Both the position numbers and the translations under genes were made by a program. The notes under the pieces were generated by a model. The model was not told the DNA's origin and made no database searches. It was given only the letters and a program-made list of their open reading frames with translations. 64,000 bases of DNA from Arthrobacter psychrochitiniphilus (GTDB lineage: Bacteria > Actinomycetota > Actinomycetes > Actinomycetales > Micrococcaceae): NCBI RefSeq assembly GCF_003185915.1, contig NZ_QHLZ01000006.1:62001-126000 (forward strand). Direction: 5' to 3'. Positions 34,878-43,475 of this stretch are shown one piece after another. Within the stretch, counting starts at the first letter, position 1. The number at the start of each line of letters is the position of its first letter.

Positions 34878-34883
34878 TATGAT
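34878..34883 (+). promoter_or_regulatory. -10 box of a leaderless promoter for the DUF488 gene
   Basis: TATGAT ends 6 nt before the ATG at 34890. Confidence 0.55.
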
Positions 34884-34889
34884 GCAAAT

Positions 34890-35234
34890 ATGGGCACAAT
34901 CAGGATTTTGCGTGTTTATGAAGAGCCGGAGCCGGGGGAGTACCGGGTACTGGTGGACAGGCTGTGGCCGCGTGGGGTCAAAAAGGACAAAATTGACCTC
35001 TGGCTCAAGGACGTGGCCCCCAGCACGGAGGTCCGCAACGCGTTTGGTCACGTCCCCGAGCACTTTGAAACCTTTGTCCGCGACTACACCGCAGAACTCA
35101 ACAAGAACCCGGCAGTGACAGACTTGCGCGAGATCTTGGCTGGACATGAACAGGTGGTGCTGCTGTACGGCGCCAAGGACCACGAGCAAAACCAAGCGGC
35201 TGTGCTGCTTAGCTTTTTGAATGCATCGTCCTGA
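34890..35234 (+). CDS. DUF488 family protein
   Basis: The 114-aa protein is a compact DUF488 member, with the signature RVLVDRLWPRGVKKDKIDLW near residues 19-38, then LKDVAPSTEVRNAFGH and the closing VVLLYGAKDHEQNQAAVLL. Family members are small soluble proteins without an agreed function; in this subgroup the Arg-rich loop is conserved. ATG at 34890 is the only good start, and the -10 box right before it supports a leaderless mRNA. A dyad-plus-repeat array lies just upstream. Confidence 0.85.
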   Translation: MGTIRILRVYEEPEPGEYRVLVDRLWPRGVKKDKIDLWLKDVAPSTEVRNAFGHVPEHFETFVRDYTAELNKNPAVTDLREILAGHEQVVLLYGAKDHEQNQAAVLLSFLNASS

Positions 35235-35272
35235 CTGCAGCTTTGTGACCGCATCCCGGAGATGCAACACGA

Positions 35273-35278
35273 TACATT
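35273..35278 (+). promoter_or_regulatory. -10 box of a leaderless promoter for the SDR gene
   Basis: TACATT ends 6 nt before the ATG at 35285. Confidence 0.45.
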
Positions 35279-35284
35279 TGAAGC

Positions 35285-36049
35285 ATGTCTGAAAACACTT
35301 CAAAGAATGCAGTTGTCACCGGTGCTAGTTCAGGAATCGGTGCCGCCACGGTCCGCAAACTCCGCGCCGACGGCTGGAACGTCATTGCCGTGGCCCGCCG
35401 CGAGGACCGACTGGTGCAGTTGGCACAGGAAACCGGCTCCGTTCCCTTTGCCGCGGATGTCACCTCGAGCGATGACGTTCAGCGGCTGCGTGATTTTGTC
35501 ACGGACACCTTCAGCGAGCCTGGCGTTGACACGCTCATCAACATTGCCGGCGGCGCCCGCGGTGTGGACAGTGTGGCCACCTCGCAGGTGGATGATTGGG
35601 AATGGATGTTCCAGGTCAACGTCTTGGGAACCCTGAAGGTGACGAAGGCGCTGCTGCCTGCGCTGCGTGAACACGGCTTCGGCACCGTCTTGAACCTGAC
35701 TTCCACCGCAGCGTACACAGCCTACGAGGGTGGCTCCGGCTACAACGCAGCCAAGTTTGGCCAACACGCACTCACCGGTGCCCTCCGCTTAGAAGAAGCG
35801 GAGCACAATGTGCGCGTCATTGAGGTAGCTCCGGGATTGGTTCACACGGAGGAGTTTGCGCTCAACCGTCTCGCCGGGAATCAGGAAGCCGCCGAGGCGG
35901 TCTATCAGGGTGTTGAAAAACCACTCACCCCGGAGGACGTGGCGGATGTGGTGAGTTACGCCGTCGGGCTTCCCCACCATGTCAACCTGGACCAAATCAT
36001 CATGCGCCCCGTGGCACAGGCGGCCGCGCACAAGCTCATCCGCAAGTAG
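35285..36049 (+). CDS. Short-chain dehydrogenase/reductase (SDR), YdfG-like
   Basis: The 254-aa NAD(P)-dependent oxidoreductase has the Rossmann TGASSGIG cofactor motif (residues 12-19), NIAGGARG in place of the NNAG motif, and the active-site Ser in LTSTAAYTAYEGG with Tyr-Asn-Ala-Ala-Lys (YNAAK). EVAPGLVHTEEF follows the active site as the usual PG motif. Arg residues after the second beta strand (VARREDR) suggest NADP(H). The closest functional type by sequence feel is the serine/3-hydroxy acid dehydrogenase YdfG group; substrate unproven. Confidence 0.9.
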   Translation: MSENTSKNAVVTGASSGIGAATVRKLRADGWNVIAVARREDRLVQLAQETGSVPFAADVTSSDDVQRLRDFVTDTFSEPGVDTLINIAGGARGVDSVATSQVDDWEWMFQVNVLGTLKVTKALLPALREHGFGTVLNLTSTAAYTAYEGGSGYNAAKFGQHALTGALRLEEAEHNVRVIEVAPGLVHTEEFALNRLAGNQEAAEAVYQGVEKPLTPEDVADVVSYAVGLPHHVNLDQIIMRPVAQAAAHKLIRK

Positions 36050-36093
36050 CAAACCAGGCCCCGCATCGGCTGTAGTTTGGAAGCGGCGAAATT

Positions 36094-36180
36094 GACCCGT
36101 GAGATAAGGCGCTTCTGGCAGGCTCAAAGCAGCCATATCTCACGGGTCGATTCTCGCAGGTCGATTCTCGCCGGTCGATG
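36094..36180. repeat. Inverted repeat fused to 14-bp direct repeats
   Basis: GACCCGTGAGATA at 36094-36106 and its complement at 36136-36148 are perfect 13-bp arms (17 bp with one mismatch). GGTCGATTCTCGC(A/C) follows as 14-bp direct repeats at 36145 and 36159, with a partial copy at 36173, overlapping the right arm. It lies in the gap between the SDR gene and the ileS leader, where I see no gene. Confidence 0.75.
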
Positions 36181-36267
36181 AGGTTGCGGTGCCCCCGATG
36201 GTCCGAGCGCTGACCACCAGCCTCGGACCGAAGAAGCAGTACGGCCACCGTGGAAGTATCCGGTAAG

Positions 36268-36488
36268 ATAAGGAACAAAGCACAGACCCGGCCATCACCG
36301 GTGAGCTTCCGGAAGAACGCCCCAGTCACCCTGAGAAGGAAAGCTGGCGTCAGTAGAACCGGGCGGGTAAGCCCGTTACAGCAGTCAACAAGCGGCCGGG
36401 CCCGGTGAAAATCAGGTGCGGCAAGCGAGGTGGTACCGCGGCGCAAGCCGTCCTTGCATCCTGAAAAAGTTCGCCCACCACCAGGATG
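36268..36488 (+). promoter_or_regulatory. T-box riboswitch controlling ileS (translational type)
   Basis: The T-box sequence AGGTGGTACCGCGG is at 36428-36441. A short stem I with GGCCATCACCGGTGAGC presents ATC (36294-36296) as the isoleucine specifier codon, matching actinobacterial ileS T-boxes. CATCCTG at 36457-36463 is exactly complementary to CAGGATG at 36482-36488, which contains the ribosome site of ileS. Uncharged tRNA-Ile should therefore free the ribosome site. No terminator hairpin with a T-run is seen. TAAGAT at 36264-36269 may be the -10 box. Confidence 0.92.
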
Positions 36489-36493
36489 ATGTG

Positions 36494-39400
36494 ATGACCC
36501 ACTTCCCGAAGGCCTCAGCCGCCGCCGGCCTCCACGCCGAATCCAACCATGTTCCCTCCTCCGTGAATTTTCCGAAGGTGGAAGAACTGGTCCTGAAGTA
36601 CTGGGATCAGGACGGCACCTTCCAGGCCAGCATTGACGCCCGCGACGCAGGTGTTGACGGGTCCAACGAGTTCGTCTTCTATGACGGCCCGCCCTTCGCC
36701 AACGGCCTGCCGCACTACGGGCACCTGCTCACCGGCTACGCCAAGGACCTGGTGGCCCGCTACCAGACCCAGCGCGGGCGCCGGGTGGAGCGCCGCTTCG
36801 GCTGGGACACGCACGGGCTGCCCGCCGAGCTGGAAGCCATGAAGCAGCTGGGCATGACGGACAAGGCCCAGATCGAGGCCATGGGCATTGACAAGTTCAA
36901 TGAGGCCTGCCGCTCCTCAGTCATGAAGTACGCTGGCGAATGGCAGGAGTACGTCACCCGCCAGGCCCGTTGGGTGGACTTCGAGAACGACTATAAAACG
37001 CTCAACGTTGAGTACATGGAGTCGGTGCTGTGGGCGTTCAAGCAGCTCCATTCCAAGGGGCTCACCTACAACGGCTACCGCGTGCTGCCTTACTGCTGGA
37101 AGGATGAGACCCCCCTCTCCAACCACGAGCTGCGCATGGACGAGGACGTTTACAAGGACCGTCAGGATGGCACAGTCACCGTCACGTTCCCGATCCTGCC
37201 CGGCGAATCCGCCCTCTCGCAGGAACTGGCCGGTGTGGCCGCGATCGCCTGGACCACCACGCCCTGGACCCTGCCCACCAACCAGGCCCTCGCTGTTGGG
37301 CCCGCCGTGAGCTACGCCGTGGTCCCTGTTGGGCCCAACGGTATCGCTACTGCCTCCACCACAGGTGCCGCTACCGCCGAGCGTTTCCTGCTGGCCGCTG
37401 ACTTGGTGGGCGCGTACGCCAAGGATTTGGGGTACGACGACGGAGCTGCCGCAACGGCCGCCGTCTCCGCTTCCTATGCGGGCACCGAGCTTGAGGGACT
37501 GAAGTACGAGCCACTGTGGGACTACTTTGCCGACGATGAAAAGTACGGCACCGCCAAGTCCTGGCAGTTCTTGGTAGCCGATTACGTCACCACCACGGAC
37601 GGTACCGGTATTGTCCACCAGGCACCCGCCTACGGTGAAGAGGATCAAAAGGTGTGTGAGGCGTACGGCATCCCCGTGGTTCTCTCCATCGATGAGGGCG
37701 CCAACTTCCTGCCGCTCTTCGCTGAAGGACCGCTGGCCGAGATTGCCGGTGTTCAGGTCTTTGACGCCAACAAGACCATCACCCGTGTGGTCAAGAATGC
37801 CGGACGCCTGGTCCGCCAGGCCAGCTATGTGCACAGCTACCCGCATTGCTGGCGCTGCCGCACACCTCTGATCTACCGCGCCATCTCCTCCTGGTACGTG
37901 GAAGTCACCGCGTTCAAGGACCGCATGGTGGAACTAAACCAGGACATCAACTGGATCCCCGGCAACGTCAAGGACGGCCAGTTTGGCAAATGGCTGGCCA
38001 ACGCCCGCGACTGGTCCATCTCCCGCAACCGCTACTGGGGCTCACCCATCCCCGTCTGGCAGTCCGACGACGAAGAGTACCCGCGCACCGACGTGTACGG
38101 CTCCCTCGCCGAAATGCAGGCCGACTTTGGCCGCCTGCCACTGAACAATGAGGGCGAGGTGGATCTGCACCGCCCGTTCATTGATGAGCTCACCCGCCCC
38201 AACCCGGATGACCCGCGCACCCCCGAAGAAGGCCAGTCCACCATGCGCCGCGTGGAGGACGTGCTGGATGTCTGGTTCGATTCCGGCTCCATGCCCTACG
38301 GCCAGGTCCACTACCCGTTTGAGAACGAGGACTGGTTCAACACCCACAACCCGGCCGACTTCATCGTGGAATACATTGGTCAGACGCGCGGCTGGTTCTA
38401 CATGCTGCACATCCTCTCCACGGCACTCTTTGACCGCCCGGCGTTCCGCAACGTCATCAGCCACGGCATTGTGCTGGGCTCCGACGGCCAAAAAATGTCC
38501 AAGTCGCTGCGCAACTACCCGGACGTCTCAGAGGTCCTGGACCGTGACGGCTCCGACGCCATGCGCTGGTTCCTGATGTCCAGCCCCATCCTGCGCGGTG
38601 GCAACCTGGTAGTCACCGAACAAGGCATCCGCGACGGCGTCCGCCAGGTCATCCTGCCCTTGTGGAACGTGTACAGCTTCTTCACCCTGTACGCCAACAC
38701 GGCCAACCAGGGCAAGGGTTACGACGCGAAGCTGCGCTACGACGGCTACTCCGATCCCATGGACCAATACCTGCTGGCCAACACCGGCGATCTGGTCCGC
38801 GCGATCACAGCCAAGCTGGATGGCTACGATGTCTCCGGCGCTTGTGATTCCCTGCGCAGCTACTTCGACATGCTCACCAACTGGTATGTGCGCCGCAGCC
38901 GCAACCGATTCTTCGACGAAAACGAGGATGCGTTTGACGCGCTCTATACCGCTCTGGAAACCGTGTGCCGGGTGGCCGCCTCGCTGCTGCCTCTGCTCAC
39001 CGAGGAAATCTGGCGCGGACTCACGGGCGGGCGCTCCGTGCACCTGACCGACTGGCCCAACGCCGATCTTTTCCTACCTGACGCCGCCTTGGTGACGCAG
39101 ATGGAGACCATCCAGCAGATCTGCTCCACGGGCTCCAGCCTGCGCAAGGCCGCCAAGCTGCGCGTGCGCCTGCCTTTGGCCGAACTTACCGTGGTGGCAC
39201 CGAACGCCGCAGCCTTGACCAGCGGCGCCGGAATCGTGGCCGAGGAGCTGAACATCCGTTCCATCCGCTTTGTGGACGCAGCGGACGCCTCCCCGGAGGA
39301 ATTCGGCATCAGCCAGAAGCTGGTAGTCAACGCCCGTGCGGCAGGACCGCGCCTGGGCAAGAACGTCCAGCTCGCCATCAAGGGCTCCAAGTCCGGGGAC

Positions 39401-39799
39401 TGGTCCGTCACTGACGGTGTGGTCACCGCCGGTGGCCTGGCTCTGGAACCCTCCGAATATACGCTGGAGACCGTGGTGGCAGACGCGGCCGACGGCGGCA
39501 AGAGTGCCGTTGCAATGTTGCCCACCGGCGGCTTCGTGGTGCTCAACACCGAGCTGAACCCGGAACTTGAGGCTGAGGGCACCGCACGGGACATGATCCG
39601 TGCCGTTCAGCAGGCCCGCAAGGACACCGGCCTGCAGGTCAGCGACAGGATCCGCACCATCATCAGCGCCCCTCAAGAGACAATCGACGCACTGCACGCC
39701 AACGCGGAGCTGCTGAAGTCCGAGACTCTCACGCTCAAGCTTGAACTCATCCCCGGTGACGTCGAAACCACCATCACAGTTGAACGGAGTGCCGTCTAA
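36494..39799 (+). CDS. ileS: Isoleucyl-tRNA synthetase, eukaryotic-like type
   Basis: The 1101-aa class I synthetase charges tRNA-Ile. HIGH is HYGH at residues 74-77 within [20 protein letters not shown], and the KMSKS loop is [13 protein letters not shown]. The editing domain contains [19 protein letters not shown]. The length and the [17 protein letters not shown] segment are those of the type 2 (eukaryotic-like) enzyme, a type often associated with low mupirocin sensitivity. The C-terminal DUF5915-like extension is present. The ATG at 36494 has AGGA 7 nt upstream, and this site is the target of the T-box. folC begins at the base after the stop. Confidence 0.96.
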   Translation: MTHFPKASAAAGLHAESNHVPSSVNFPKVEELVLKYWDQDGTFQASIDARDAGVDGSNEFVFYDGPPFANGLPHYGHLLTGYAKDLVARYQTQRGRRVERRFGWDTHGLPAELEAMKQLGMTDKAQIEAMGIDKFNEACRSSVMKYAGEWQEYVTRQARWVDFENDYKTLNVEYMESVLWAFKQLHSKGLTYNGYRVLPYCWKDETPLSNHELRMDEDVYKDRQDGTVTVTFPILPGESALSQELAGVAAIAWTTTPWTLPTNQALAVGPAVSYAVVPVGPNGIATASTTGAATAERFLLAADLVGAYAKDLGYDDGAAATAAVSASYAGTELEGLKYEPLWDYFADDEKYGTAKSWQFLVADYVTTTDGTGIVHQAPAYGEEDQKVCEAYGIPVVLSIDEGANFLPLFAEGPLAEIAGVQVFDANKTITRVVKNAGRLVRQASYVHSYPHCWRCRTPLIYRAISSWYVEVTAFKDRMVELNQDINWIPGNVKDGQFGKWLANARDWSISRNRYWGSPIPVWQSDDEEYPRTDVYGSLAEMQADFGRLPLNNEGEVDLHRPFIDELTRPNPDDPRTPEEGQSTMRRVEDVLDVWFDSGSMPYGQVHYPFENEDWFNTHNPADFIVEYIGQTRGWFYMLHILSTALFDRPAFRNVISHGIVLGSDGQKMSKSLRNYPDVSEVLDRDGSDAMRWFLMSSPILRGGNLVVTEQGIRDGVRQVILPLWNVYSFFTLYANTANQGKGYDAKLRYDGYSDPMDQYLLANTGDLVRAITAKLDGYDVSGACDSLRSYFDMLTNWYVRRSRNRFFDENEDAFDALYTALETVCRVAASLLPLLTEEIWRGLTGGRSVHLTDWPNADLFLPDAALVTQMETIQQICSTGSSLRKAAKLRVRLPLAELTVVAPNAAALTSGAGIVAEELNIRSIRFVDAADASPEEFGISQKLVVNARAAGPRLGKNVQLAIKGSKSGDWSVTDGVVTAGGLALEPSEYTLETVVADAADGGKSAVAMLPTGGFVVLNTELNPELEAEGTARDMIRAVQQARKDTGLQVSDRIRTIISAPQETIDALHANAELLKSETLTLKLELIPGDVETTITVERSAV

Positions 39800-41182
39800 A
39801 TGAGCGCCCAGCACGATGAATTTTCGGTGGAGAGCGTTTACGCCGAGCTTTTGGGCCGTGCGCCCGAAAACAAGATGGAGCCGCGCCTGGCTCCGCTCTT
39901 TCGCGCCATGGAAATTCTGGGTGAGCCCAACAAGGCTTTCCCCATCATCCACATCACCGGCACCAACGGAAAAACATCCACAGCGCGCATGATCGAGGCG
40001 GGGCTGATGGCCCACGATCTGCGCACCGGCCGGTACACCAGCCCGCACCTGACAAAAGTCACCGAACGCATCAGCATTGATGGGGCGCCGGTCAGTGATG
40101 GGACGTTCGTAAGGATTTGGGATGAGATCCGCCCTTATCTGGACATTGTGGACGCCGAACTTACGGCAGCCGGTGAAACTCGACTGACGTACTTCGAGGC
40201 GCTGACCATCCTGGCTTTTGCCATCTTCGCTGACGAGCCTGTTGATGTGGCCGTCATGGAGGTAGGGCTGGGCGGGATCACCGACGCCACCAATGTGGGA
40301 GACGGCCAGGTTGCCGTGATCACCCCCATCTCCTTGGATCACACCGAACTGCTCGGAGACACTACAGGGCTTATTGCACAGGAGAAGGCTGGCATCATCA
40401 AGGAGGGCGCGTTTGTCATCAGCGCCGCCCAGCCTACTGACGCCGCCCAGGTCATCCTGGATGCGGCCCGGGAAAAGCATGCCGATTTCCGCTTTGAAGG
40501 CGTGGAGTTCGGTGTTGAGTCACGCACGGTTGCCGTGGGCGGGCAGCAACTGGACCTGCAGGGACTGGCCGGGCGTTACCCGGGCATCCTGCTCCCGCTG
40601 CACGGTGCCCACCAAGCCCAGAATGCTGCCGTCGCACTTGCCGCGCTGGAAGCTTTCCTAGGCGGGGGAGAGAGGGAACTGAACCACGAACTCGTGCAGG
40701 AGGGCTTTGGTGCCGTCACCTCGCCGGGGCGTCTGGAAGTCATGCGCACCTCACCCACCATTGTGGTGGATGCGGCCCACAACCCGGCAGGTATTGCGGC
40801 CAGTGCGGCTGCCTTGCAGGAGTCCTTCGCGTTCAGCAAGCTTGTGGTGGTGCTGGGTGTGCTGGCGGAAAAGGATGCCCAAGAAATCCTGAACTCGCTC
40901 AAGGAAGCCTATGGCGATGAGGCGCAGGAGCTGTGCCTGACACAGTCGAACTCCCCGCGCGCCATCCCGGCAGCGGAATTGGCTGAGCTTGCCGTTGACC
41001 TTGGCTGGAATGAGGAAGACGTCCACATTGCGGAGAAGCTTGATGACGCCATTGAGTGGGCGGTGGAACGTGCCGAAGCCAATAACGATCTCGCCGGCGG
41101 CGTACTGATCACCGGCTCCATCACCGTGGTGGGTGAAGCCCGGATACTGCTGGGCCGCCCCGGCGAAAAGGCAGGCGCCTAA
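39800..41182 (+). CDS. folC: Folylpolyglutamate synthase / dihydrofolate synthase
   Basis: FolC adds glutamate to dihydropteroate and folates. The 460-aa product has the Mur-ligase-type P-loop ITGTNGKTSTARMIEAG (about residues 54-70), the YTSPHLTKVTERI segment, the VAVMEVGLGGITDATN motif, and the C-terminal domain with VDAAHNPAGIAASAAAL. The gene starts directly after ileS and probably depends on the same transcript, so folate polyglutamylation may follow the isoleucine T-box at the transcript level only. Confidence 0.95.
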   Translation: MSAQHDEFSVESVYAELLGRAPENKMEPRLAPLFRAMEILGEPNKAFPIIHITGTNGKTSTARMIEAGLMAHDLRTGRYTSPHLTKVTERISIDGAPVSDGTFVRIWDEIRPYLDIVDAELTAAGETRLTYFEALTILAFAIFADEPVDVAVMEVGLGGITDATNVGDGQVAVITPISLDHTELLGDTTGLIAQEKAGIIKEGAFVISAAQPTDAAQVILDAAREKHADFRFEGVEFGVESRTVAVGGQQLDLQGLAGRYPGILLPLHGAHQAQNAAVALAALEAFLGGGERELNHELVQEGFGAVTSPGRLEVMRTSPTIVVDAAHNPAGIAASAAALQESFAFSKLVVVLGVLAEKDAQEILNSLKEAYGDEAQELCLTQSNSPRAIPAAELAELAVDLGWNEEDVHIAEKLDDAIEWAVERAEANNDLAGGVLITGSITVVGEARILLGRPGEKAGA

Positions 41183-41185
41183 GCC

Positions 41186-41650
41186 ATGGCAAAATTGACA
41201 AAGGCGCAGCGCGAATGGAAGCCCAACACGCCGAAGAAGCCACGCTCCACACGGCTGATGTTCGCCTCGGTGGTGCTGTTTCTTGAAGCTTTCGTGGCCC
41301 TTTTCTTGGCCCTGGCACTCTTTGGCCTGAAGGACAAAAATCCGGCCTATCTCATTGCCGGCGGCGTGCTGGCCGTGGTGCTGATCCTGACGTGCGGGGT
41401 GATCCGCAAACCCTGGGGCCCGGCGTTGGGGTGGATTTTGCAGATTGTGCTGATCGCGGGTGGCTTCTGGGAACCGTCCATGTTCGTGGTGGGTGTGTTG
41501 TTCGCGGTGGCCTGGTGGTATGCCCTGTATGCCGGAGCCCGGATTGACCGTGAGAACGCCCAACGCGCCAGGGTCCAGGCGCAATGGGATGCAGCGCACC
41601 CCGAGGAATCGGCTCCAGAGGAATCGGCGCCTGAGGAACCGTCCGAGTAA
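41186..41650 (+). CDS. DUF4233 membrane protein
   Basis: The 154-aa protein has a basic N-terminus (KAQREWKPNTPKKPR), then four closely spaced hydrophobic segments (about 25-45, 53-72, 82-98, 100-116), and a Glu/Pro-rich tail (EESAPEESAPEEPSE). It is the DUF4233 protein conserved between folC and ndk in actinobacteria; its role is unknown. Three bases separate it from the folC stop. Confidence 0.88.
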   Translation: MAKLTKAQREWKPNTPKKPRSTRLMFASVVLFLEAFVALFLALALFGLKDKNPAYLIAGGVLAVVLILTCGVIRKPWGPALGWILQIVLIAGGFWEPSMFVVGVLFAVAWWYALYAGARIDRENAQRARVQAQWDAAHPEESAPEESAPEEPSE

Positions 41651-41692
41651 GCTAAGAGTGAATGTCCTTTTTATCTAGTTATTGGAGTTATT

Positions 41693-42109
41693 GTGAGCAC
41701 TGAGCGCACCCTTGTCCTTGTGAAGCCCGACGGCGTGGCCCGCAACCTCACCGGCGCCATCCTGGCTCGCGTTGAAGCTAAGGGTTACACCTTGGTTCAG
41801 CTCGAAATGGTCAACGCGACCCGTCAGGTCCTCGAGGCTCACTATGAAGAGCACGTGGGCAAGCCTTTCTACGAGCCGCTGGTTGACTTCATGCTCTCAG
41901 GGCCCATGGTGGCGGCCATCTTTGAAGGGGACAGCGTTATTGCCGGGTTCCGTTCACTGGCCGGCGCTACCGATCCCACGGTGGCAGCCCCGGGCACCAT
42001 CCGCGGCGACTTTGGCCGCGACTGGGGCCTGAAGGTTCAGCAGAACCTGGTCCACGGTTCCGATTCCGTGCTCTCAGCAGAGCGCGAGATCGGTATCTGG
42101 TTCGACTAG
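41693..42109 (+). CDS. ndk: Nucleoside diphosphate kinase
   Basis: Ndk transfers the gamma phosphate between nucleoside triphosphates and diphosphates. The 138-aa product has [13 protein letters not shown] at the N-terminus, the Kpn-loop region and the phosphohistidine in NLVHGSDS (about residue 117), with the final EIGIWF. The start is GTG with GGAG 7 nt upstream. The stop is directly followed by the tandem nested-hairpin element and a strong terminator. Confidence 0.97.
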   Translation: MSTERTLVLVKPDGVARNLTGAILARVEAKGYTLVQLEMVNATRQVLEAHYEEHVGKPFYEPLVDFMLSGPMVAAIFEGDSVIAGFRSLAGATDPTVAAPGTIRGDFGRDWGLKVQQNLVHGSDSVLSAEREIGIWFD

Positions 42110-42111
42110 TC

Positions 42112-42360
42112 CCCACGCCCTCCCGCAGCTCGCAAGCTCGTTGCGGGTCCCTCGGGCGCGTGGGCCCATCCACGCCCTCCCGCAGCTCGCAAGCTCGTTG
42201 CGGGTCCCTCGGGCGCGTGGGCCCATCCACGGGCGCGTGGGCCCATCCACGCCCTCCCGCAGCTCGCAAGCTCGTTGCGGGTCCCTCGGGCGCGTGGGCC
42301 CATCCACGCCCTCCCGCAGCTCGCAAGCTCGTTGCGGGTCCCTCGGGCGCGTGGGCCCAT
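42112..42360 (+). repeat. Post-stop nested-hairpin element, four tandem 57-bp copies (ndk)
   Basis: Units at 42113-42169, 42170-42226, 42247-42303 and 42304-42360 are essentially identical. A 20-bp partial unit (42227-42246) sits between copies 2 and 3. In each unit CCCACGC pairs with GCGTGGG as the outer stem, CCCGCA with TGCGGG as the inner stem, and GGGTCCCTCGGG is the conserved block. The first unit begins one or two bases after the ndk stop codon. Confidence 0.92.
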
Positions 42361-42371
42361 CCACGGAAGTT

Positions 42372-42416
42372 CGACGGCGGGGGCTCACCTTATGGTGAGC
42401 CCCCGCCGTCGTTTTT
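42372..42416 (+). terminator. Strong rho-independent terminator after ndk
   Basis: An 18-bp stem (42372-42389 with 42394-42411) around TTAT is followed by TTTTT. It ends the ileS-folC-DUF4233-ndk transcription unit. Confidence 0.95.
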
Positions 42417-42432
42417 AACCCCGCGGCCACAT

Positions 42433-42465
42433 CCAACGCTCGGTTGGTAGTTAACCGAGCGTTGG
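42433..42465 (-). terminator. Hairpin behind the VKOR gene
   Basis: Perfect 13-bp arms CCAACGCTCGGTT and complement with a 7-nt loop lie 4 bp after the VKOR stop on the minus strand. No T-run follows directly, so terminator function is probable rather than certain. Confidence 0.55.
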
Positions 42466-42469
42466 AAGG

Positions 42470-43105
42470 CTAGGCGTTGGAGGGGATGATCAAGTGAATG
42501 AACCGGAAGAAGATTGATGCCAGGGTGGCCAGGTAGATCAGTCCCACAATGGTCCAGGACCAATCGTTGAGGAACTTTCTCAGCGCAGCGGGTGCGGGGA
42601 TGATGCCGTGATTGATGTTCCGCAGCGTTGTCCACACGAAGAGGGGGATCATCATGGCCCACACCACCATGCAGTACGGGCACAAGATCGCCAAGGTGTA
42701 CAACGCTGTGAACCAGAACCAGGACACTAGGGCCATGCCTGCGGTGATGCCAATCTGCAGGCCGATCCAGTACCAGCGGCTCATTTTTGCCCCCGCCAGC
42801 AGGACCATGCCTGTGGTGATCACCACGGCAAATGCGGCCACGCCAATGAAGGGATTCGGGAAGCCAAGCAGGGCTGCCTCGGGCGTCTTCATGACATCGC
42901 TGCAGGATATCCAAGCGTTGACGTCGCAGCTGGCAATGGCGTTCGGATTCTTATAAAGCTCTAGCCTCTCCAGCACCAAGGTGAAGGATGCAATCCAGGC
43001 GATGGCGCCGGTAATGACCAACAGCCAGCCAAAGGGTTTGGCGCGCGCCAGGGCAGGTTTGTCCGGGTCAGCTGGCTCAATGGGGGAAACTGTGGTGCGT
43101 GGCAT
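42470..43105 (-). CDS. Vitamin K epoxide reductase family (VKOR) membrane protein
   Basis: The 211-aa integral membrane protein belongs to the bacterial VKOR family, which reoxidises the disulfide-forming system using quinone. About four to five spans are visible. The first Cys pair is in CDVNAWISCSDVM and the active-site CPYC is in LAILCPYCMVVWAMM, with a conserved Ser/Thr region between. A thioredoxin-fold DsbA partner is not adjacent. The N-terminus is cytoplasmic and Pro-rich. Confidence 0.92.
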   Translation of the reverse strand: MPRTTVSPIEPADPDKPALARAKPFGWLLVITGAIAWIASFTLVLERLELYKNPNAIASCDVNAWISCSDVMKTPEAALLGFPNPFIGVAAFAVVITTGMVLLAGAKMSRWYWIGLQIGITAGMALVSWFWFTALYTLAILCPYCMVVWAMMIPLFVWTTLRNINHGIIPAPAALRKFLNDWSWTIVGLIYLATLASIFFRFIHLIIPSNA

Positions 43106-43475
43106 GGCGTCCTATTCATCGAGACCGGTGATTGTGTCCTGATTGTAGCGTGCCAATCATGGCGCGCCCTGCGCGAAATCGCAGGTAGGACAAGTGCGTG
43201 TGAGACAATATAAAAGGCTGGGCGGCGATCCACATGCGCCTTTCGGTCCTATGGCACGCCTACTGGCTGCTGGAGAAGACGTTGCCTGTGTGTGCAACCA
43301 TCCACCAGCTCAGTATTTGGCAAACCATTGGCTTTTCAGAGCTTGCGCACCCGGAAGTTGGTGCCGCCTGGAAAGTAATTAGACGACTTCCGTCAACGCC
43401 CGAGGGTGTTGGCACATCAGCCGACTTTGGCGCCCGATGTGGAGGTGCCAAATCGGTGCGAAGGCACTGCCCACA
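43106..43475 (+). other. 370-bp upstream region of rne without a convincing gene
   Basis: This stretch separates VKOR (divergent) from rne. TATAAA at about 43209-43214 could be a -10 box, giving an rne leader of about 260 nt. The stretch has several short frames but none with coding character. A long leader would fit autoregulation of RNase E through its own 5' UTR, known in E. coli; here it is inference. Confidence 0.4.

Noticed and set aside
38042..38491. Antisense frames over ileS, valS, pepN and rne
   Set aside because: These long opposite-strand frames are a by-product of high-GC codon bias. None has family similarity or a ribosome site, and all lie within well-supported genes.
42112..42360. 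CRISPR array, because of four regular 57-bp repeats
   Set aside because: The units are directly adjacent with no unique spacers, and no cas genes are nearby. The folding and similar single copies at ettA and proA fit a hairpin element instead.
42074..42450. Repetitive protein-coding frames on both strands over the ndk repeat array
   Set aside because: They are open only because the 57-bp unit (a multiple of three) lacks stops. They lie between a stop codon and a terminator, and have no ribosome site or family similarity.
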